Shown piece by piece: positions 48,856 to 57,436 of a DNA stretch of 64,000 nucleotides (its first letter is position 1; each line of letters begins with the position of its first letter). Made by a program: the position numbers and the translations under genes. The stretch is from Hylemonella gracilis (lineage in GTDB: Bacteria; Pseudomonadota; Gammaproteobacteria; Burkholderiales; Burkholderiaceae_C), in assembly GCF_004328645.1 (NCBI RefSeq), contig NZ_CP031395.1:459501-523500 (forward strand), written 5' to 3'. The notes under the pieces are model-generated. The model ran no database searches and had not been told where the DNA came from. It worked only from the letters and a program-made list of their open reading frames with translations.

Positions 48856-50126
48856 TGTAAATTCTCACCCGTTTTTTCGATCTTGATCAGATCGCAATAT
48901 GAGGCAAGAAGCCCCCAATCAGCTGCCTCCTGCGCCGTCTCCACAAAGACAGTGAACATACCTTCCCACATTCTTTCAGATGGCACAACATGGCGGACGA
49001 ACACACGGTATTGCTCACGTGATTCAAGATCTGCCAAGGCATAGCAATCTTCATAGATGACCAGCATTGGTTGGCGGCCCGCTCCCTTGGCCGCTTGATC
49101 TTTGATCTTGTTAAAAGCAACGGACGACGCAGTATGCAGACCCGCGAATGACTCCCCTGACGTCACATGTTGGACCCCGAAATTTCGCGTCAAAGATGTA
49201 GTCGCCTCCATGTAAATGGAATCTGCGTAGCCGAAATGTCGCGTGTACGCATCTACCACCACGATTTTTGATCGAATATCGTGCCACTTAGTAGTCGAAT
49301 TCTTCCCAATGTGATTCTGTAAGTACTTCACAAATTCCAGTGGATGACGAGATGCCGTCATGTATTGGACGAGCTTGCCGTCCTCCAAGAACGCGGTGGC
49401 CAACTCCGCCAATATGTGGTTTGCACGCCCATGCTGAGACAGCGAGATCGCCACGGATGCTGGTTGTTCAGCGGACGCGTCTACTGCTTCACCTTCTGGA
49501 TTTATTATCTTGTGAACCTTTGCTTGCAACGTTTCAGACAAGGGGATACCCGTCCACTCCCACGGCTTCGTATTGTTAAACCGCCTATAAGCGGACTTTA
49601 TGAACCGAAAAATTGAGAGATGCTTAGGGCTAGCTGAATCTACAAAAAGTGCAAAACGCATGTAGATTTTGTAGATCCGCCAGAAAGTCAAAACCAAAGC
49701 GACTACAAGAAATGAAAACGCTGAAACTGCAAGAATATTGGCGGTAAATTTAGACCATCCATAGGATGTACCAAACACTTGAGCCAAAAGGCACAGAATC
49801 ACCGCTGGCAAACAGAGCAACAGAATCTGGAACAGCCGGTTCGTCAAATATGGGGACTTTCGATCCCTTCCGATTAGCGTGTAGAACCCTATTAGAAATG
49901 CGAGCAAAACGCCTGTTGCAGTAAGCGTATCTTTGGGAGAGGGAAATTCGTACCCCAGCAACTGCCAAGTATTGGCGCTTGTCGCCTCAACGCTGGATGT
50001 CGTTGATGTAGGCATAGGAGCCGCTTCGCTGTTAGCGGCACTTATGGGTAACGACGCAATTGGGGCGTTTGCCGTTTGGGTTGCACTACTGCCACTCGGC
50101 GCAGGGATAGTCGGTACTGTTGTCAT
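48852..50126 (-). CDS. Membrane protein with a degenerate RecA-like C-terminal domain
   Basis: This 424-residue protein has a Pro/Ser/Thr/Ala-rich N-terminus (residues 1-55), then three membrane helices at about 68-86, 98-118 and 129-148, and a basic linker. Residues about 225-400 look like a RecA/KaiC-type sheet: VAISLSQHGRANHILAELAT, LVQYMTASRHPLEFVKYLQ, KIVVVDAYTRHFG, and a Walker B-like PMLVIYEDCYALAD (353-361). No classical Walker A lysine is present in the first block. It may be a membrane-tethered sensor or effector. I recognise no named family. Confidence 0.7.
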   Translation of the reverse strand: MTTVPTIPAPSGSSATQTANAPIASLPISAANSEAAPMPTSTTSSVEATSANTWQLLGYEFPSPKDTLTATGVLLAFLIGFYTLIGRDRKSPYLTNRLFQILLLCLPAVILCLLAQVFGTSYGWSKFTANILAVSAFSFLVVALVLTFWRIYKIYMRFALFVDSASPKHLSIFRFIKSAYRRFNNTKPWEWTGIPLSETLQAKVHKIINPEGEAVDASAEQPASVAISLSQHGRANHILAELATAFLEDGKLVQYMTASRHPLEFVKYLQNHIGKNSTTKWHDIRSKIVVVDAYTRHFGYADSIYMEATTSLTRNFGVQHVTSGESFAGLHTASSVAFNKIKDQAAKGAGRQPMLVIYEDCYALADLESREQYRVFVRHVVPSERMWEGMFTVFVETAQEAADWGLLASYCDLIKIEKTGENLQ

Positions 50127-50788
50127 ACCAGGTCACCCAACCGAACTCGCTTCGAAATATTCAAAAGCAAGCGACTTTTACTCAACTCTTCATCAATTGC
50201 TTTCCCCCACAACTCCAATTGACTGAATAACGTTGCACCCTCTAGCTCCACATTGTTTACTTGGCGGATGCATTTTTGCTCCAATGCCATCTCAGAAATA
50301 CCATTAGTCTTTAGCTCCTGCACCGCACTGGCACGGGATTCGATATCGTAGACAGGCAATTTCAGCTCAAGGCCGTGTTGCTTCAAGGTACTCTCTAGGA
50401 TTCTTGTTGCCTGGGGCCCCTGTTCCGGCCAGCCCCCCTGATAACCCGCGTACCCTAGAGCAATATTACGAATACCGGTTTGTCGCGCGATATTCACCCC
50501 GGTTACTACGTAAGCGCTTTGGCAAGGAAGGCATGTCTGCTTGTGAAAGAAATGCTGCGTCCCACGCAATGCCGGTTGAGGGATTTGCAGCCACTCAGTA
50601 TCGGGGGGAAGTAACGAGGCAAGCTCACGTAACCGTTGCTCGACATTGTTGATACCAAAAAGGTGATCAGCTGTGATCGTGACGAGCTTCAGAGAGTGCC
50701 CAGCACGATGTAGTCGGAGCGCGGCGAGAGTGGAGTCTCGCCCTCCGGAAAACATCAAAATCACCTGCTCAGTAGCCGACTCTGCCAT
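50123..50788 (-). CDS. PP-loop ATPase (QueC/ThiI-type superfamily)
   Basis: This 221-residue protein carries the PP-loop motif LMFSGGRDSTLAALRL (SGGRDS at 14-19), which binds ATP and adenylates a substrate. A CLPCQ motif (C86, C89) and C173 in EQKCIRQ suggest a metal or sulfur site. PP-loop enzymes include QueC (7-cyano-7-deazaguanine synthase), tRNA thiolases and Dnd/Qat-type proteins. In defence they can modify DNA, tRNA or proteins. Its stop overlaps the membrane-protein start. A 74-base gap separates it from the upstream methyltransferase gene. Confidence 0.8.
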   Translation of the reverse strand: MAESATEQVILMFSGGRDSTLAALRLHRAGHSLKLVTITADHLFGINNVEQRLRELASLLPPDTEWLQIPQPALRGTQHFFHKQTCLPCQSAYVVTGVNIARQTGIRNIALGYAGYQGGWPEQGPQATRILESTLKQHGLELKLPVYDIESRASAVQELKTNGISEMALEQKCIRQVNNVELEGATLFSQLELWGKAIDEELSKSRLLLNISKRVRLGDLV

Positions 50789-50862
50789 CTCCCATCCCCC
50801 CTGTTCCTATATTGGAAAGTACATTGGAAAAGGCATTCTGCCACGCATATAGTGGCGGTGTG

Positions 50863-52284
50863 TCAGGCTACTTTCTTGGTGATCAGCACGCGCTCTTCAC
50901 TCATTGTTGCGCCCTGTGAATTACGCTGAGGAGTTCGCTTCTGCGGAATAGAGCGCTGCAAATGGCCTTGAGTATTCATTCCAAAGCGCCGTAAAAAATC
51001 GGCGGTGATCTCCCCGAGTGGAAGACGCACCCCTCCCACCATTCGATCTCCAAGCGTCCAGATGGCGATACCTCCTGTGCACAACAAACTTGACGCGCTC
51101 TTCAATGTGCGTTCGTAGTCACTCAAGAAGGCAAGGGATTTACTCAGGAGATCCCGCCGGCCGAGGGCCTGAAGGTTGCCAATGAATTCTTTCGCGGCAA
51201 CTGAGGTAGTGCACAAAGCATCCGCGCACTCAAGGCTTCCTCTAAGACTCCCCCCCAAACTTCGACCGTCAATGGCATACGCGTTTTGAAATGAAGTCTT
51301 CCCCGATGGGAGGTCTACTTCAGGAATCCAGCGTAGCTGCAAGTAGGAAAACTGCCCATAGGAAACAGTGGATCGATTGTCTCCATATGGAGGCGATGAA
51401 ATTATCAGCTGTGCAAACGCTCTCTTGTTTCTGGAAAACTCATTTACGGTGCCACAATAGGTTCTGATTGATCGCGTAACGCGGCCTCGGTGTAGCACCC
51501 CCCGATTGCTCAATTCTTCGGCATGCCAGGTCACACGTAGTACCGAATCCTGAACCACGTTTTGAAAATACTCAACTGCGTCTGAGATTTTCGAGAGTTC
51601 TTCTGGGGGGCGAATATGAAGCTTATACGTTGAGCTGCGACTATTACTCACGGCTCGAACAGTCTCCGCAAATGACAACCACATTAGCCTACGAGCCCAC
51701 AGGTTGGATTCGTCGCAGATTGCGCGGCGGATCCGAGAAAGTTGAATTGCCGCAGGATCATTGAACCATTTGTGCAATTCTGGGAAATCGACATCAATGG
51801 ATTTCCCACGATCGTTTGAGACCCTGCGCAGCATTAAATTTACCTTTGTGGCATATGCTTTGCCAAGAAGAGGACCACTCTTGGCTTGACAAGCAAGAAT
51901 TGCCAATGGATTGAGATCAATGCCTGTGAAATTCAAATCTCGGGCAAGACTCTCAACCAAAGTGGTTCCGGCGCCGACAAACGGATCCAAGACGTTGGTA
52001 ATTTTCGGGTTCGCGCGAAGTGCGGCATCAAGCAAGTCCCCTTGCATTTGTGGAACCATCATCGCAGGATATTTGATCAGGCCATGAAGGCCATACCTAT
52101 ACGATTGCTGGTGATAGTCCCATGGTGAATTGGCCAACTCACTCGTGTTAAAGGACACCGACGCCGCTTCGTTGTCCCCCTCAATCGATAAATCGGTTGA
52201 GACAACGTGATGAGGTTTTGTCATGAGCTCCGTTGATGGTGCAAAGATCGCGTCCTCCGGCGCGGAGTTCAGCTTCTCACTCAT
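50863..52284 (-). CDS. SPPY-type DNA methyltransferase (second of a pair)
   Basis: This 473-residue protein has motif I as VLDPFVGAGTTLVES (100-108) and motif IV as IISSPPYGDNRSTVSYG (297-300), with the same motif order and spacing as the methyltransferase at 46415. The region between has RRLMWLSFAETVRAVSNSRS, matching the equivalent insertion in the other protein. The two are clearly related but diverged. They could methylate the two strands of an asymmetric site. The ATG (52284) overlaps the HTH gene's stop. Confidence 0.85.
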   Translation of the reverse strand: MSEKLNSAPEDAIFAPSTELMTKPHHVVSTDLSIEGDNEAASVSFNTSELANSPWDYHQQSYRYGLHGLIKYPAMMVPQMQGDLLDAALRANPKITNVLDPFVGAGTTLVESLARDLNFTGIDLNPLAILACQAKSGPLLGKAYATKVNLMLRRVSNDRGKSIDVDFPELHKWFNDPAAIQLSRIRRAICDESNLWARRLMWLSFAETVRAVSNSRSSTYKLHIRPPEELSKISDAVEYFQNVVQDSVLRVTWHAEELSNRGVLHRGRVTRSIRTYCGTVNEFSRNKRAFAQLIISSPPYGDNRSTVSYGQFSYLQLRWIPEVDLPSGKTSFQNAYAIDGRSLGGSLRGSLECADALCTTSVAAKEFIGNLQALGRRDLLSKSLAFLSDYERTLKSASSLLCTGGIAIWTLGDRMVGGVRLPLGEITADFLRRFGMNTQGHLQRSIPQKRTPQRNSQGATMSEERVLITKKVA

Positions 52285-52631
52285 TCCAGACCTCCTGAGT
52301 TGACTCGAGGGTTCACCGCTAACGCTCCGATGTAGTGATCTAAGAATTGCACCAAAGCCAAAAGTACGTTCCTTGTATGTTGCAGATCCTCCCGAGTCAT
52401 CACGGAAATTGATTCAGGGGCCATTTCATTTATTTCGTTTTCTGCAGATTTAGCGCCCCATACACCCAGCACGGCTTTAGTTCTTGGGATTGCGCGACCT
52501 GACTGAGACACGCGCCACAGGGTTGCGGGACTCAGGCCAACTGCCTCAGCTGCGCTCTCAACAGAGCCATATTTACGAATCGCCTGCTGTGCAACAAGCT
52601 GTAGCTTGCTGTCGGGGGTGGACTTGGGCAC
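52281..52631 (-). CDS. Small HTH regulator heading the seven-gene operon
   Basis: The best start is a GTG at 52631, with AAGGA nine bases upstream, giving about 116 residues; a longer frame from 52694 adds an unlikely leader. The HTH reads KYGSVESAAEAVGLSPATLWRVS, a compact domain with AAEAVGLS-PATLWR as the recognition helix region. A helical C-terminal part follows. It probably controls the operon, because two copies of a 9-base motif lie in its promoter and a related pair lies inside its own gene (52422-52442). Confidence 0.7.
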   Translation of the reverse strand: MPKSTPDSKLQLVAQQAIRKYGSVESAAEAVGLSPATLWRVSQSGRAIPRTKAVLGVWGAKSAENEINEMAPESISVMTREDLQHTRNVLLALVQFLDHYIGALAVNPRVNSGGLE

Positions 52632-52664
52632 CTTGGAACATCCTTGTGGAATCAATATACCCCA

Positions 52665-52690
52665 TAAATGAAATAAACGAAATGAATAAA
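52665..52690 (+). promoter_or_regulatory. Tandem 9-base repeats, candidate operator of the seven-gene operon
   Basis: TAAATGAAA-TAAACGAAA-TGAATAAAA lies just upstream of the HTH start. Two 9-base units differ by one base, with a third partial unit. On the opposite strand the same pair of units occurs within the HTH gene (52422-52442) as AAACGAAATAAATGAAA. Operator use is inferred. Confidence 0.4.
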
Positions 52691-52825
52691 ACACTATGAA
52701 GGTCCAAATTCCCGCTATCTCAGCGCAATTGAGTAAGAGGAGATTTCGGAGTTCAGCTCGATAGGCGAGAGATTGGACAGCTCAGACTTCTCAACCTCAC
52801 TGGGGACAGTCCATCAACTCAAGGG

Positions 52826-53839
52826 CTACTGAAACCGAGAACGCCAATCTGCGAACTTTTCGATCAACTCTTGATACCAAGCCGGCGGCTCGTTGAAGTC
52901 CTTCCCCAAGTGGTTGTACCGAATCGCCCTGGCCAGCCAGGCGACTTCCAACCTTCCTGCTAGATCCACCATCAACCAGGAAACCAGCTGCACCAGGTGA
53001 TGCCGCTCCATCAGCGGCATCGTCTCGAGGCCGATCCGTCCCGAGACCTTCACCAGGTCCGTCACCTGCAGCTCCCCGCAGACATGCTGGCGCAAGGTGA
53101 CTGTCTTGTGGCGAGTCAACATCAGCCGGACCAGCTGATGCATGACCCGCATCACGTCTAGATCCACACTCTGGGTTTCCTCCTCCGCAATGGCGCGGCA
53201 CAGCGCGGCATGGAAATCCAGAGCATCCTCGTCATAGCTCCAAATCTCCTCTCTCGGCGAATCAGCGAGTGGGCAACCACAGGCGTGGCAATTGCCCATG
53301 GACCCCACCTCGGAAACCTTGCCTTGCCCCATCTCCATGCGGTGGAAGATGACTGGTGCACCACACTGGGCACATCGGTCCCTGAGCATCACCTGGTGCC
53401 GGATGCACATCGTGTTGAAGGACACTCGCCAGGACCTACGGTAATAGGGCTTCTCGTCCTCGGCCAAGCAGACAGGGCAGAACTGCAAGCCGAAACCTTC
53501 CCGCTTGCGGTGGTACATCATCAGCGTCTGGATCCAAGGCAACGTTCCCGCAGCCCTGAATTTCGGGTACAGCACCCCTTCATACGCGCGCAAGGTCGTG
53601 GCGTGAGCAACTTGCCGCAGCGTGCCCGTCCTATCCGCCAACTCATTGACCAGCCAGTCTGGTCCCAGGCGATCAACATCCCGGTTCCAGACCTGGCGCT
53701 GTCCACCAAAGATCAGGTTGCAGAAGGTCTGCACCTTCAGGCCATGCCCCCAAGCCAGGCGGACCAGCCAGGAGGTCAGCAACTCATCGGGATACGGCTT
53801 GTACCGGATGGGCCACAACGACGAGGTCAGGCCCTTCAT
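52826..53839 (-). CDS. tniQ: TniQ/TnsD-type target selector
   Basis: The ATG at 53839 gives 337 residues; a GTG 17 codons upstream is possible. It has a TniQ domain: SLWPIRYKPYPDELLTSWLVRLAWGHGL (quoted as PYPDELLTSWLVRLAWGHG), with zinc pairs in LQFCPVCLAEDEKPY, CIRHQVMLRDRCAQCGAP and NCHACGCPLAD. TniQ proteins recognise the attachment target and recruit TnsC. Eight bases separate it from the upstream tnsC frame. It is the innermost gene of the transposition module. Confidence 0.9.
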   Translation of the reverse strand: MKGLTSSLWPIRYKPYPDELLTSWLVRLAWGHGLKVQTFCNLIFGGQRQVWNRDVDRLGPDWLVNELADRTGTLRQVAHATTLRAYEGVLYPKFRAAGTLPWIQTLMMYHRKREGFGLQFCPVCLAEDEKPYYRRSWRVSFNTMCIRHQVMLRDRCAQCGAPVIFHRMEMGQGKVSEVGSMGNCHACGCPLADSPREEIWSYDEDALDFHAALCRAIAEEETQSVDLDVMRVMHQLVRLMLTRHKTVTLRQHVCGELQVTDLVKVSGRIGLETMPLMERHHLVQLVSWLMVDLAGRLEVAWLARAIRYNHLGKDFNEPPAWYQELIEKFADWRSRFQ

Positions 53840-53847
53840 GACGGTCG

Positions 53848-54746
53848 TTAAAACCGGCGGTGCTGCTTGCGCCGAGAGGGCGGTACCCACCGGATGGCGC
53901 GGATGCTCTCAAGCGTGATTTCCTCGGTCCTACTGCGGATCGCATCGACCGCCAGCTCTTTGAAGAGATCGCACAGATCACCCAGCGTGCCTTCACTGCG
54001 CAGGCACATCTCGCTCATCTTTTCGGGGATTTGAGGTCCGATGGCTTGCGCAAGGGGGTACGCCGCTCCAAGGTCGCCAGCAGAGTGCCCACCTCCCTGC
54101 CTGGCCTCCAAAGAGGCAACTCCTCGGGCATGAACCGGCTCGACATCTGCGGATCGGCCACGAAGGCGTTGTACGCATCCTCGATACCGGCCGCGATGAT
54201 CGACACCTTGGACTCATTGCCCAGACTCTTGAGCGCGTTGCGAAAATCCCTTTGCCGGTTCAGACTGCCTGCAATCAGGTGGTGGATTTCGTCCACGATG
54301 AGCACCTTGACCCCCAGCTCCCGGAAGAGATGCTTCACCTGGGAATTCTTCTCCTGGACCGAGGAACTCGGCTTGTAGGTCGCCATCAGCGCGTCCAGGA
54401 TCCGAGAATAGAAGGCGGAGACATCCGGCGCCGGCGGCGCTTCGACCATCACCACCGGGCATGTCGTTACCTCGGCGGCCGGGTCCAGATCCGGAGGATG
54501 CAAGGACATGAACCGCTCAAGGATGGAGGTCTTGCCATTGAAGGAGGGTGCCACCAGCAGCATGTTGGGCATGCGGGTGATCCGCGGGTAGTCCAGCAGA
54601 TCCTCCATCCTGGCCAGAATCTCCTTGGCCCGGTCGTAGGTCATCCAGGTTCCCTCCCGGATGGCTCGAATGCGTACATCATCTGGTTCGCCCAGCAGGC
54701 GCTCGGCCTCCGGACTCAAACGGGATTTGAGCTCAGACGTCGCCAT
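53848..54746 (-). pseudogene. tnsC: TnsC/TniB ATPase, frameshifted before its C-terminal domain
   Basis: The main frame (ATG at 54746, to 54015) encodes 243 residues with Walker A-like LLVAPSFNGKTSILERF, Walker B VLIVDEIHHLIAG, and sensor region SIIAAGIEDAYNAF. It ends with LRKPSDLKSPKR. The next frame (53848-54111) continues exactly where the family should: PEKMSEMCLRSEGTLGDLCD, and ends IRWVPPSRRKQHRRF. One extra base in the G4 run at 54025-54028 joins them. Alternatively, a -1 frameshift at AAAAG (minus strand) would give both forms. TnsC bridges TniQ and the transposase. Confidence 0.82.
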
Positions 54747-56662
54747 CACTCGTCATCCAAGGCTTCGATGTCGTCGGGGTCGTAACCGCGCACGGACGGA
54801 GGAGGAGCACTGGACGCCGCAGGCTGGGAAACCGTCGGCATGGTCTGTTTCTTGGTCTCGCGCTGCTTGGCGTGTTCCACCCTGCGCTGCGCCTCGCGCC
54901 TGGCCGTCTTGGTCTTGGCGGCCGCTTCGGCCTCAATGGCCCGCTGCTCGTTCAGGATGGCAAACACCAGCTTTTCGTTTTCGGGATCGATGCCCTTTGC
55001 CTTCGCTGCGCGCTGGGCATTGCGCAACTCCCAGATGCTCACCGGCGGCAGACTCGTGTCCCGGTAGGGAATGGCACAGAACCGACCACTCAGCTCATCG
55101 AAGAAGTAGAGCTGGCTGACGTCTCGCGGGTCTCGGTGAAAACGGAATGTGCGCTTGTGTTTGGGGAATTCAGGATGCGGCGCGTTGATCCACGGCCGCA
55201 GGACATCGTGGTAGTAGTGCACGTTGTCGATCACCACGCCATAGCCCTGCACCGGCCGCTCGACGTACGGCGTGAAATGGATCCGCAAGGTTTCCTCGTC
55301 CAACCGGCGTGCCGGCAATCCGCGCCCTGGTTTCTTCTTCGTGCCCAGCAGTCCCTCACGGAACTTCACCAACGGGGGCATGCCGATGCCGGTGTGCACC
55401 TCGCGGTGATAGCGGGCAAAGAAGAGGATCAGCCACCGCTCGATCTCCGCAAAGGTCATGCAAGCGTTGCCCTCGGCGTCGTACTCGCCTTTTTCATCAG
55501 GCCCGGAGAAGGTTGAACCTTTTACGCTTTTGAGACCCTGCGTGACCGTGCCCATCAGGCGTTCGATGTGGGCGCCATACCGCGGCTTTTTGACCGGCCG
55601 CAGGTGGATGTCGATGTCATATTCCCGGCAAGCCATCTTCAACATGTCGCCACGGAACTCCTTGGCGTTGTCCATGTGGATAGCGCCCATCACGCCCCAA
55701 CATGGCCACTCAATGTGTTCTGCGATTGTCAGATGCCGGAGCCAAGCTTCTTTCGGAAGAATGGCATGGGCGATGCACATGCCGGCCGACATGGCCGACG
55801 GCGGGTCCAAGGTCAGGTACATGCCCAGGCACACCCGGCTATCAACGTCGATCGCCAGAGTGATCCACGCCCTGTTAATCGGCTTGCGGTGCTCGTCATC
55901 GACGATGATCACCGGCAGCAAGGTATGGTCGATCTGAACAATCGCGAGAGGCCACTCCGCATCCGGAATAGTGCCCTTGGCGGGGTCGTGCAGGGCAAAG
56001 GCCGCTGCCTCACCAAGACGCCTGCGCGTGCGCTCGCGACCGGACGTCTGCTTCAGGCGGAGCCTGATGGTGTTGGTTGCTGGTAGACGCAGGCCGGCAT
56101 TCGAACAGCGGCGACGGATCTCCAGAACGGTTTCGGTGATCGAAGGCTTCTGCTCTGTGTCGTGGAAGCTCTCTATCGTGTCGCGGATGATGGCTTCGAC
56201 CTCGGGCGAGATGCGCCGCCCCGCCTTGCCGCCTCCGGCGCGGCCCCGCATAGGCAGCAGTGAGGAAAGAAGCCCAGTGCGTCTGAAAGCATCCAGCCAC
56301 CGGTAGACGGTCGCCCGATTGACGCCTGCGTCGATAGCGATCTGCTCAGCCGTCTTGGTTCCGTACAACGACTGGTTGACCAGCAGCGGCTCAAGCCACT
56401 TTCTGCGTTGCTCCGCGATCGCCCAATCCGACTCGGGGATCTTCGACAGATCGATCTCTACGGACTCAGCGCCGCTGGCAGTGGAGATAGGCTGGGGAGG
56501 CCGCAGATCGCCAATAGTCAGCAAGACTTTCGCACCTGTCTCCAGATCCTTCGCCAATATCTTGTTCAGATCGGCGACCTCGAGAATGGCGTAGTCCCGG
56601 TCATTGCTGCTGACGATCGCCCCTTTGCTCAGCGGCAGTTGGTTGGGGATCACCTTGGCCAT
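54746..56662 (-). CDS. tnsB: TnsB/TniA-type DDE transposase
   Basis: This 638-residue protein has an N-terminal DNA-binding region with an HTH (QIAIDAGVNRATVYRWLDAF). The DDE core follows with D245 in VQIDHTLLP, D331 in IHMDNAKEFRG and E367 in HIERLMGTV. A Mu-transposase C-terminal beta barrel and a charged tail complete it. The three catalytic residues are present and normally spaced. Its stop overlaps the tnsC start (TGATG). Its start lies 13 bases inside the tnsA gene. Confidence 0.94.
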   Translation of the reverse strand: MAKVIPNQLPLSKGAIVSSNDRDYAILEVADLNKILAKDLETGAKVLLTIGDLRPPQPISTASGAESVEIDLSKIPESDWAIAEQRRKWLEPLLVNQSLYGTKTAEQIAIDAGVNRATVYRWLDAFRRTGLLSSLLPMRGRAGGGKAGRRISPEVEAIIRDTIESFHDTEQKPSITETVLEIRRRCSNAGLRLPATNTIRLRLKQTSGRERTRRRLGEAAAFALHDPAKGTIPDAEWPLAIVQIDHTLLPVIIVDDEHRKPINRAWITLAIDVDSRVCLGMYLTLDPPSAMSAGMCIAHAILPKEAWLRHLTIAEHIEWPCWGVMGAIHMDNAKEFRGDMLKMACREYDIDIHLRPVKKPRYGAHIERLMGTVTQGLKSVKGSTFSGPDEKGEYDAEGNACMTFAEIERWLILFFARYHREVHTGIGMPPLVKFREGLLGTKKKPGRGLPARRLDEETLRIHFTPYVERPVQGYGVVIDNVHYYHDVLRPWINAPHPEFPKHKRTFRFHRDPRDVSQLYFFDELSGRFCAIPYRDTSLPPVSIWELRNAQRAAKAKGIDPENEKLVFAILNEQRAIEAEAAAKTKTARREAQRRVEHAKQRETKKQTMPTVSQPAASSAPPPSVRGYDPDDIEALDDE

Positions 56663-57315
56663 GCGTCATCTCCACCTCGGGCAATGAGTACCTCACTCCC
56701 GAATGGCACGTCCAAGTCAGTCACCAGATGCCCTGACAGGAGCATCGACCAAATGACCGGCAACCAGTGCAGCTTGTCATCTTCTGTCTGAGCAAGTTGC
56801 TCCAGCACCTGGTGATGGGATCGGGGAGTCTCGTCAACGCAGTCGAGCACACGTTCGATGTCTGCGACCGCTGGGCTGGTGTTTCTGTATGCGCGCAGGA
56901 ATTTGAGATTCGCCAGGCGGGGTGTTCGAATCTGGCGCTGGTCGACGATCTTGAACTCCCAGCCCTGCTCCTCGGCAAACCGCTTCGCGCAATCGAATTT
57001 GAAGGCGTATTTGTCGGCGTTCCTCGCCAGGTCGTCCGTGTGCTTGACGTCCACGAGGGTTCTTTTGGGCTCCTGCCCGGACACGGCATCCGGGTGGTAG
57101 CGCACCAGCACATCCGGCACATAGCCACGGGGCACACCTGGGACGGGCACCCTGACAGGTTGAGGTTCGAAGGAGTGAACTGCCGGGTCGAAGTCGAGCA
57201 GCAGAAAGTAGTCCTTCTCGAGCAAGGACTCGAAAGCATCGATCTCGGCGTTCTTGCGGCTGGAATAGCTGCCCGTCACCACCAGATGATTTTTGGGAAT
57301 CTTGCGGACCGGCAT
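56650..57315 (-). CDS. tnsA: TnsA-type endonuclease
   Basis: The ATG at 57315 has AAAGGG upstream and gives 221 residues; an earlier frame start (57348) is less likely. It has the TnsA endonuclease core: AEIDAFESLLEKDYF, VPGVPRGYVPDVLVRY with aspartate, and RTLVDVKHTDDLARN with the D-x-K pair. A winged C-terminal part follows. TnsA cuts the 5' ends so that the element moves by cut and paste. It is the outermost gene at the right end, the Tn7 order. Confidence 0.92.
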   Translation of the reverse strand: MPVRKIPKNHLVVTGSYSSRKNAEIDAFESLLEKDYFLLLDFDPAVHSFEPQPVRVPVPGVPRGYVPDVLVRYHPDAVSGQEPKRTLVDVKHTDDLARNADKYAFKFDCAKRFAEEQGWEFKIVDQRQIRTPRLANLKFLRAYRNTSPAVADIERVLDCVDETPRSHHQVLEQLAQTEDDKLHWLPVIWSMLLSGHLVTDLDVPFGSEVLIARGGDDAWPR

Positions 57316-57410
57316 CCAGACCCTTTCACGATCACCCCACGATCGCACTAGCTTCTGGATTCTGTCGCATTCAATTCTGAAAGAAAAGTCCTAGAATGAA
57401 ACGAAATTCG

Positions 57411-57436
57411 CTACTGACCAGGCTTCCCGTCAGTAG
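57411..57436. repeat. Inverted repeat just outside tnsA, possible right-end feature
   Basis: CTACTGAC-caggcttccc-GTCAGTAG is a perfect 8-base inverted repeat, 95 bases beyond the tnsA start. It may belong to the transposon's right end or to the native leader of the next gene. No equivalent copy was found at the left end. Confidence 0.5.
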
